Shown here in pieces: positions 56,416-64,000 of a stretch of DNA of 64,000 bases; within the stretch, counting starts at the first letter, position 1; every line of letters begins with the position of its first letter. The translations under genes were made by a program, and so were the position numbers. The notes under the pieces were generated by a model. That model was not told the DNA's origin. It did not search any database and saw only the letters and a program-made list of their open reading frames with translations. This DNA is from Calycina herbarum. Lineage: Eukaryota > Ascomycota > Leotiomycetes > Helotiales > Pezizellaceae. The stretch spans positions 1-64,000 of the forward strand of contig LLEY01000056.1 of assembly GCA_001414485.1 (NCBI GenBank), in the 5' to 3' direction.

Positions 56416-59239
56416 ATAATTTGAGAACCGGAGAGAGAGAAAAGTCCCAGCGTAGGTCACAAAGTAGCCACGCGTGAGCCATCGATTCCCAACGCTAGCT
56501 AAGAGGGTCTGTTTGGATGGTTAGAGGAGTGGTTGTCGACCAACACTGGCAGCAAATACCAGAGGGGTATGAGCAACATTGGACGAATGAAAAGTTGCAG
56601 TTGTCGCTCGCTCCCAGGAATATACCCGACAAGTACCGTCTTGCAATAGGAAACCGAGGGAGCTTACATTCTCCACCAGAGGGAGAATAGCACAGCATGG
56701 TTACACACTCGGGCAGAAATAAAAGCATTTCGCCTACTTATTGCATTTGGCTCCCATGCCTCCCGAAAATCGCATTTGATCACCCGGAATTTCGGAATAT
56801 TCCAACCTATTGTTTGAATTATCAACCCAAAAGACCTTGACTGACGAGAAGGTTGATACTGCTAACATGAGTAGGAGTTTTGTTTAGCCTGGCAAACGCA
56901 TGTGTTTCTCTCAAAGAGATTGAATATTGCGAGGAAATTAAATCCAATTTTTGTTCCTGGATTAGGACATCAACTCAAAATTGGCAAATCCATGCGAGCG
57001 AAGAACCTACGAATAGTGCTCCACATAGATGTCGGTCGAAAACGCAGCCAGTCAATTTTTTCTTTTATTATTCAGCCCAGGGGTCAGGCAATTAGGACCA
57101 TTTTCGTTGATTTTCCTTGCACAATCGCCCACGAGTTTTACATACAAATGAATGACACCATATATACTTTTATATACCCTCATCACGAGGTGCCTCGAGG
57201 TTTTTATGCGTAGGGAATTTCATCAACCGGTTACGTTTTCATTGATAGGGATTCTTCCATGGGTTTTACCCCAGAACGCTGCAATCTGGTGGAGCAAATC
57301 CAGGAAACAAAATATTGTTCAATATTTCCCCACTCGATGAAACGAGGTTGTTGATAAGTCGGATGGCGCACGGACAGCAGGATAGAGATTGGATGGATAA
57401 CAAGAAAGCACCGGGAAGAGGACAAGATTCCAGGGGGAGGAGCTGCATTGGGCTTGCCGCGCTTACACAGATTTCCGGGCTACAAAAGCGGCGTGGACGG
57501 ACTCCCCATTTTGCCTATTCACGAGCCGTGAGCACGAAAATCGAAGGGAATTCCCAGCCAGTCATTTCCTCGAAATTCCTATCCTGATCCCTAATTCGAC
57601 CGAAGATTGTCTCCTCGACCTTTCAAATCCAAGCTCTTACCGCCGAACTCAACACCCGTCGAATGACATCTCCGGAGTCCGGCATCTGCACGCAGAGGGA
57701 ATTTGGAAAGAACAGGAGAACCTGGAGCAAGCGGGTCCTGAATCCTTGGGCGGCCCGCCAGGCGGCCTTGAAACCCAGCGATCGATCTGCGATGATGCTT
57801 CTCTCGAGTTCGTCGAAAAGACCCGAACTGATCGTTGATCCTTATCCTTATCGAGAATATCTCTGGCGTTTCGAGACGATTGCCAACACATGTGTTCCCC
57901 TCCAAGTCTCCTATTCAGGTCAACGTCACACGACGAAGCGCGGTTCTTGCGGTTCCTGCGGTTCCTGCCAAAAGAAAATACACAAACCGGTACCTGAGCT
58001 CGTGTTTTGTGCAGGCCGTTGCCGTTTATCTGCAAGTGCACTATGTGGTCTAGGCCTGCCGACATGGCGCTTTCCGTTCCTTTCATGGCGCTCTTGTATT
58101 TGTTCTTTCTATGTCTTGTACTGTGTTGTTTCTCGAAACATCAGCATCCTGGATTCTAGGCTGTATGGATGCCTATCAATTATATAGCACAGGCCTCGTA
58201 TTGTCAATATTTCGTTTATATCAGGGTGTTCTTGACGAATATGTTCAGATGGACTAGTCATTGGTGGGCGTAGGGCACACAGTTCGGAACAAACCACCAG
58301 AGCTCTCTCGGAAACATGACACGAAGACCAAGAGCAATCCTCCATCATATCACTTGCAAATGGACCTTCAACACCAGAAGAAGCCAATTGTCTGTCTCTC
58401 TTTCGATCCCGGCACAATCCCACCCAACCTTCAAGGTCGGGAGTGATCCCATAGGTCTTCAAATTTGATGGAAAGTCTGGGAAGACAACACTGGCCGATG
58501 TTGGGTTTGAGCACGCCTCACGAATCAAGAATTGGATGTGCGACGCCATAATGAGGAATGAGCAACATGGGGGTTTTCTTTCTCTTACTCGAACATAGAC
58601 GAGAATTCTGCCATTGGCCCAGCCACAATTCTCCCGGACTCGACGAATATCATGCAGAAGATGGCGGGCTGGCAGAGGGAATGAGGCGAGGATTTTGTAT
58701 GGAGGACAGTCGTCTGGGCTTCTGGACGACTTGACAGCGGGACTTGGCCAGTATCAAAGCCGGTGTCCGCATTAACGGCAATGGGGAGGACTGACTGGGT
58801 TCTTCACCGTGTTAGGCTCGTTGAGGAATCCCTCTCTGGGGCACCATGGCTGGCAAATGTCAAGCATCTACATACCACGACTTAAACGATGGGCAAATCT
58901 GTTTCAACATGATCAAGAAAGGCAGAGGGAGCAAGCAGACAGACGACTCGTATGCGATGTCGCATGTCAATCGATGGGCCATCAGTTGCGTCTGTTTGAG
59001 GTTTTTCCAGGGCCTGGACGATGTCGGCCAATGCTCTCGGCTGGTGCGTGCGTGCTGGACTCGAGGTCGTTTTACCACTTTATGTCTTTCCAAGGGTATG
59101 TTGATAAGGCGGCAACGATTTTCAGGATGACAAGCTCCTTGTGGGATTGGCTTGATTGTTTCGGGAATGCTCCCGCTATTTGCCCGGCCGTTATTGGGGG
59201 ACCTGACCGTTTTGTGAACCATGCACCCCACTTCGCCCC

Positions 59240-59280
59240 ACTCCACCCACTCCACCACTCCACCACTCCACCCACTCGAC
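59240..59280. repeat. CCACTC-type tandem microrepeat
   Basis: CCACTCCACC is repeated about four times with small variations within the non-coding interval. Confidence 0.7.
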
Positions 59281-59824
59281 TGCCCTGAGATCCAGCTAAT
59301 AAGCTTGTATGTCAAACTGGCAGCAGAGCGATCTGCTGATTCCGCATCAGACTGCCCTGAGGGTAGCGTAGCGTAGCGATCATGCTGCTGTGACCAGCTC
59401 TGATTCTCTGCAGAACTGCCTGTAGAAACGTTGATTATGGGGTATGGAGGTATGGAGTACCTGGCCTGGCTCGCCTCGCGTACAACTTCAGGCTTTCTTC
59501 CTACAGTATCCTCATGCCATGCATGCATCTACCAACAGCGCTAGACTCTGCGACGACCAAGTACCGTGCAAGTGCCTCCGTACTCTGCAGATATATCGCT
59601 ATTGTTGCTTGTTGCTCTCTAATCGAGCCTGAAACTGCGACTTTCATAGCTCAGCTCAGGCTTTCAAATTCTTAGGCTTGCTGGATCCGCCAACTCGTAC
59701 GGGGGGTTTCTGTCCTCGACCGCTGTCACCGGTGGCCCGCAAGCTACCCGCATGCTACGGCTACCCGTTGAGCCCCCCGATATCGTCGTCGAGTTCAGCG
59801 TCTCTAACCCTGATATTGGGCCCC

Positions 59825-59847
59825 TTCTCTCTCTCTCTCTCTCTCTC
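59825..59847. repeat. CT dinucleotide microsatellite
   Basis: (CT)n run of about 11 units in the CT-rich block. Confidence 0.85.
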
Positions 59848-59906
59848 GGGTCGTTGGAAGGTCTCCTTCAGGCTGGGATCCCAGTCTAGGCGGCTTTCTC
59901 CCTCTC

Positions 59907-59981
59907 TTTCAATTCTCCCTCTTTCAATTCTCCCTCTTTCAATTCTCCCTCTTTCAATTCTCCCTCTTTCAATTCTCCCTC
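59907..59981. repeat. 15-bp minisatellite, five copies
   Basis: The unit TTTCAATTCTCCCTC repeats at period 15, with AATTCTCCCT at 59911, 59926, 59941, 59956 and 59971. It is followed by a (CTCCCT) run. Confidence 0.88.
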
Positions 59982-60218
59982 TCCCTCTCCCTCTCAATGT
60001 CGATTCTTTGATTTCCTCTCGGACTCCTCGACTCAATTGTGGAAGTCTCCTCCTCTCCAATTTGAAGCCCCCCGAGCATCCCCTAACCTACTTGAGCATC
60101 CCCTCCGTGCATTTACCCTCCACTCCCCTGCTCAACCGCGCCGTCCCATCTCCCATCTCCCCGAATACCATCTCCCAACCCTCATCGGCGAAACAAGCGG
60201 CCAGTCCCCCTGTGGCAG

Positions 60219-60400
60219 AGCAGCAGAGCAGCAGAGCAGCGAAAGCCACAGCTTCTCCGCATATCATATGTAGCTGTCTCCCTGCTTCTCCTGCACAACC
60301 GCACGCACGCCTTCTCGACCTCATCCATCCCATCCACCTGCACACCTGCACACCTGCACACCTGCACCCAGACTCCCAGACTCCCAGACTCGCAGAACGC
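60219..60400. repeat. several short tandem duplications (GCAGA, CACACCTG, CCCAGACT)
   Basis: AGCAGAGC about 60219-60240, CACACCTG about 60338-60362 and CCCAGACT about 60366-60391 are each present in three to four copies, close together in the presumed leader. Confidence 0.75.
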
Positions 60401-60907
60401 AGTGAGTGCAGCTCAGGCCACCACCACCCTCCCTCAACCCCCTCAACCTCCCTCCCGCAGACGACCATCGGCGACGCGCTCATCCCCATCCTTAGTCCTC
60501 TTCCCAGACCCCCATCGACACACACCGACGACCTTTCCACTCCTTCGGTCTGCCAGTTCTGCGTGCTGGCCTAATCTGCCCAGCGATCCCAATTGTTTCG
60601 TGGATTTGAAACTCGAAACTCGACCCCAAAGTCCTGGACTCAACTGCTGCGGCCGATTCCAACGCGCCTGCAGCCCTCCAATCCAGGTTTGAACGCATCT
60701 GCAGGAACCACGGCTTATCTTTCTATCATGCATGCAGTCGACCGTCGTTCGTAAAGGACTGCGCACTTCCTTAGCCAGGAGAGTGAGAGGATAATCATCG
60801 CTCTCGAAGACCACGCCTGGCTCGGTGCGTGAAGGAGTAATTAATTATTCCACCGTGTAATCGGTGTCGCATAGAACGCGGGAACCGAGCGTTACTTTCA
60901 TCCAAAC

Positions 60908-62742
60908 ATGCACGATTCCATGATGGCGCAAATCGCCATGGACGAACACCATAACAACGCTGGGAATGAAAATGGTTATGGGAATAATGAAGGCTGGGTG
61001 GATATCAGTCACAGTTATAACTCGTCGCAACATCAATCACCTATATACGAACATGGAGGGTTTTCGTTTATGCAGCCGGTTCATCATGGACTTCCATCCG
61101 AGTCGACATTCAATACACAAAGAATATCACCACAGCAGCCTCCACATTCGCTTCCCCATTCGCTTCCCTCGCATCAGCAGTTACAACCTCTCATCATGCC
61201 CAGCCATCCAACATGGCCCAGTATGTTGACAAATCCAGCAAGCTATTCAGCTCCTCCAGTCGCAATACCCCCAGCATCCGCGCCACCTGTCGTGAAGCCA
61301 AATGGCAAAGTGCCTGGCGTTCATTCTAACCCAACCCCCAGGAAGACCCTAACGGACAATGACCGAAGAAGGATGTGTCAGTATCATGAGGAGAACCCCA
61401 CGGTAAAGCAGACGGAAATTGGAGGTAAGGCCAAAATTGTATTGAAATTTAGCGAGACCTTTGCTAATTCTCTTTCTAGCAATGTTCGGAGTGGAACGAA
61501 GGTAAATCAACCGAGAGGTGCCTCTCTTTATATCACTAACGAGATGTTCACAGTACGGTTTCAAAGGTTCTACGCCAGAAGGAAAAGTATCTATTCCCTG
61601 AGGACAGGAGTCTATCTCCGGTAAAGCGCGCGAAAGGAAAATTCCCTGATATTGAGCGAGCCCTATCAAATTGGGTCAGAAACAATATGAAAAAGGGAAT
61701 TCCCTTGACGGATGCTTCGATCAAAGAGCAGGCGCGATTCTTTGCCACAACAGTTGGGAATGATGAGAGTCATCTTAAAACGAATAGCGCTAGTTGGCTC
61801 GAAAAGTTCAAACAGAAGAATGGAATTGGTTCAGGACGGCTATCGAGGAGAGCATCAGAAACCAACATTTCTGACACAGGATCGCTCAATCCGGAATCAA
61901 CAGCAGCATCGGCTTCCCAAACACCCAATGGAATATCACCAACCTCGCCTGTTGGTTTACCATCACCCTCGCCTCTATCAGCAGCCAAGAGTAATGACGA
62001 CCTGAAGTCTGAAAGCATCAATAACTATCGGGAATTTGGTCAGGGGCACGGTGGCTACCGACACTCGAATTCCCAGAGCACCGCTTCTTTATCGAGTGCT
62101 TTCACAGATTCACAGCCCTCCTTCTCAGCAGGAGCCACCAGTCCAACGACTCCGTTCGCATTTTCTCCAGACAACAATTCTAGCTCGTGGCTGCCTTCTC
62201 AGCAAGCTCGTCTCCCGCCACCTGGGAATGGTTTTCAGCGACCACGAAGCCAAACGTTTCCCATGCTTGGGATAGATCCATCCTTTGTCTCACAAGCCAC
62301 AGAACCGCTGACCCCCAAATACTTGCCTGTAACAGAACCATCATCAGCATTAGACTCGCCAATTCGGGAAATTCCTCCACCGTTTGGGATCGATTCGGCT
62401 GTATCTTCACCGCCACTGCATCACAGCAGCAGCAATGGCTCGATGGCTCCACCCTCCTCAAGTACTCCGATTACCGGCATGCAGTCTCCGCATGGATCCT
62501 CGGCGCCCAATTCTCCAACACAGGACGATGCCCGAAGAGCTCTTGATACGTTGCTGAACTTCTTCAATCAAGCGCCGAATGGATTGGTGGATCAGAACGA
62601 GTATATGACCGTGTTGAAGCTGACCGAAAAACTACGCATCCAAAGCCATACCCCACTACCAGGAGGTCTCCATCGGATCAGCGAGCAAGAGAGCGAACCA
62701 CTCGCACCTAAGATGGAACAATCAATGAGCGCCGGTTGTTAA
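60908..62742 (+). CDS. CENP-B-type helix-turn-helix DNA-binding protein
   Basis: Three exons (60908-61424, 61480-61501, 61554-62742) join to 575 aa. The first ~150 residues are His/Pro/Ser/Gln-rich. Then a psq-like HTH, RKTLTDNDRRRMCQYHEENP and QTEIGAMFGVERSTVSKVLRQKEKYL, the last part assembled from a 22-nt exon. The CENP-B-type HTH follows: FPDIERALSNWVRNNMKKG, IKEQARFFAT and SWLEKFKQKNGIGSGRLS. No DDE transposase domain follows, so it is a regulator or chromatin protein, not a transposase. The remaining ~300 residues are Ser/Pro-rich and disordered, with a short helix DDARRALDTLLNFFNQAPNG near the end. It is a nuclear DNA-binding protein of unknown target. Domestication from a pogo-type transposase is the usual origin of this fold. 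Confidence 0.88.
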
Positions 62743-63716
62743 GCGCTCTCCCACGACGAACCCCCAAAAACCAATCCCCTGTATATCGCGACCACACAAT
62801 TATTTTTCAATCATCTGTCTTTATCAACCAGCATCCGGTACATTATCACGGCGTTAACGTTCATGGTTATGTTTCTGTACAGCGAGAGAACTTTCGACGC
62901 TCAAGCGCCCAAATTCTTTTATTCCTCGATTCTATATTCGTAACCAAACTCTCTATATCCCTCTCTATATCGGAAGAACTCAAATCATCAATCACCAAAA
63001 TAACTCCCTCTATATACCCCCGATACAACCATCCCGCTCACGCGAATATATCTCCTCTTGGCTATCTACGAGCTTCTTCTGGTCCACCATTTTTTCCCTC
63101 TTCTTTTTTTGGACGTCATATACTTTTTTTCCCTTTCTTTCTTTGTCTTTTCTTATTTACTTTTTTTCTTTCGCTTTTGCTATATAGCATCGGATAGACG
63201 CCAAGTCCGAGTCGAGCTTTTTGGATACCTATTTCTTGTTCTTTGTTCTTTCTTATATTTCCATTTTCCACCGGTCTAGGACAATAGTTCTTCGGGTCTA
63301 CGACAACGGTTCTCTTCATATCTTTTGTTTTTAGGGAGTTCGATTACGAGAATCTGGTTTGGGGACGGGGCATGGCGGGGTTGCAGGCAGATGTTTAACC
63401 ACAAGGTTTTGACTAAGTCCATTTGTTAAGGAGGGGGGAACAGGAAGGGAAAGCGTGGGGAGGTTCTTTGCCCACGAGGTAGCATTTTTTCAACATCAAA
63501 CCACAAACCAACAAACAGAAATACATAAAGGGCGGCCACTCGCGGTTTTTGTCAAATGTCAATGTCACAATTTGGGAGGCCCCTTCTGGAATTCTAAAAA
63601 TGAGAAATTTTGTATAAACTATAAACCAAAAACTTCAAGTCTTCAAGTGTACATGTTAAATATCAAAAAAAGGAATCATGGGGTATATCAACTATCTAGC
63701 AACGACGAATATAAAG
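62743..63716. other. 3' side of the HTH gene and convergent interval
   Basis: T-rich 3' region with (TTTTT) runs at about 63100-63180. Open frames here (63116-63319, 63058-63279, 63455-63799) are composition artefacts. No gene. Confidence 0.5.
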
Positions 63717-64000
63717 CTAAGCCAACCTCTCCTCAAGCAACTCCTCGACCCCTTTCTCTGCTAGTTCAGGCATCAACCTCACAACAATCAACTCCGTAAC
63801 CGAATATAGAAGATGTTTATTACAATACGCATCGCTGAAAATATTCAACACCTCCTCTACCTCGCCAATTTTTTGGTCGTTATCTTTGCCAAAATACAGA
63901 TTCTGAACCATAGGAGGGATCAGGTCAAGAAGGGAGATAGCGCATTGCCGACGGATGAGGAGTGCTTCGCTTGGAGAAGGGGGGATTCGTGGGGGTGCGA
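63717..64000 (-). CDS. C-terminal part of a sorting-nexin-like protein (partial at window end)
   Basis: About 94 in-frame codons from the right edge to TAG 63717-63719. The sequence SLLDLIPPMVQNLYFG, EVLNIFSDAYCNKHLLYSV and ELIVVRLMPELAEKGVEELL resembles the Nexin_C end of fungal PXA/PX-domain sorting nexins, which end in helices after an NKHLLY block. The N-terminal PXA, RGS and PX domains would lie to the right of the window. The assignment is from this tail only. Confidence 0.55.
   Translation of the reverse strand, partial: APPRIPPSPSEALLIRRQCAISLLDLIPPMVQNLYFGKDNDQKIGEVEEVLNIFSDAYCNKHLLYSVTELIVVRLMPELAEKGVEELLEERLA

Larger units (their letters stand above)
56416..60907. other. long non-coding interval upstream of the CENP-B-type gene
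   Basis: About 4.5 kb. Open frames here (57663-58187, 58809-59288, 58860-59528 on minus, 59678-60574) have low-complexity or mixed composition, no domains and no splice support. From about 59680 it becomes CT-rich with many short tandem duplications, as in long fungal 5' leaders. Probably promoter plus 5' UTR of the next gene. No RNA gene was recognised. Confidence 0.5.

Noticed and set aside
57663..58187. 174-codon plus-strand open frame
   Set aside because: Mixed composition, competing open frames on both strands, no recognisable domain or splice partner.
58860..59528. 222-codon minus-strand open frame
   Set aside because: Overlaps other frames, contains a low-complexity Trp/Gly/Glu repeat from CCACTC runs and has no support.
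59678..60574. 298-codon plus-strand open frame rich in Ser/Pro/Leu
   Set aside because: Driven by CT-rich microrepeats, including five in-frame 15-bp repeats; no domain or start context support.

Overview
This window is eukaryotic nuclear DNA from a filamentous ascomycete. The genes carry many short GT-AG introns (about 45-200 nt), often with a CTAAC/ACTAAT-like branch site before the acceptor. There are GPI-anchored cell-wall proteins, a RIP-like decayed lytic polysaccharide monooxygenase gene, and fungal single-copy housekeeping genes. From protein style I infer Leotiomycetes (Sclerotiniaceae-like); this is inference and no database was searched. All exon joins were made by reading frames across GT-AG sites and checking that exon lengths add up to whole codons.

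Layout. 0-6 kb: a possible last exon of a leftward gene at the left edge, then two leftward cell-wall carbohydrate enzymes, a GH76 Dfg5/Dcw1-type protein and a GH17 EglC-type beta-1,3-glucanase, both with signal peptide and GPI signal. 7.9-10.7 kb: an Mx-like dynamin GTPase. 12.9-17 kb: a GPI-anchored cupredoxin and an allantoate-permease-type MFS transporter, both leftward. 18.8-21.4 kb: a GH31 alpha-glycosidase. 21.8-23.9 kb: a broken AA9 (GH61) gene with premature stops, then an AT-rich, stop-rich decayed tract. 23.9-28 kb: an ankyrin protein and a SIKE/FGFR1OP2-type (STRIPAK) coiled-coil protein.

28-32 kb is gene-poor and holds degenerate tandem repeats. 32-45.6 kb is gene-dense: a small membrane protein, a histidine acid phosphatase, a cytosolic RING-like plus LysM protein, RSE1 (SF3b subunit) head-to-head with MSS51, a TFC7-like histidine phosphatase, and a frameshifted alpha/beta hydrolase. 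47-56.4 kb: a Hos4-like ankyrin protein head-to-head with an ALKBH6-like dioxygenase, which is tail-to-tail (10 bp apart) with a polyprenol reductase (DFG10), itself head-to-head with RBG1/DRG1. 56.4-60.9 kb is a long non-coding stretch with a CT-rich, microrepeat-laden block in front of a CENP-B-type HTH protein gene. The right edge holds the C-terminal end of a sorting-nexin-like gene.

Most genes are unrelated housekeeping functions. The functional themes are cell-wall and plant-polysaccharide carbohydrate activity on the left (GH76, GH17, GH31, dead AA9) and core RNA, translation and chromatin functions on the right. I found no convincing defence island, CRISPR, rRNA or tRNA. The more unusual items are the RING-like/LysM/helical-tail protein, the two decayed genes, the clustered decayed repeats, several very small coding exons, and a membrane-protein stop codon that is assembled by splicing.
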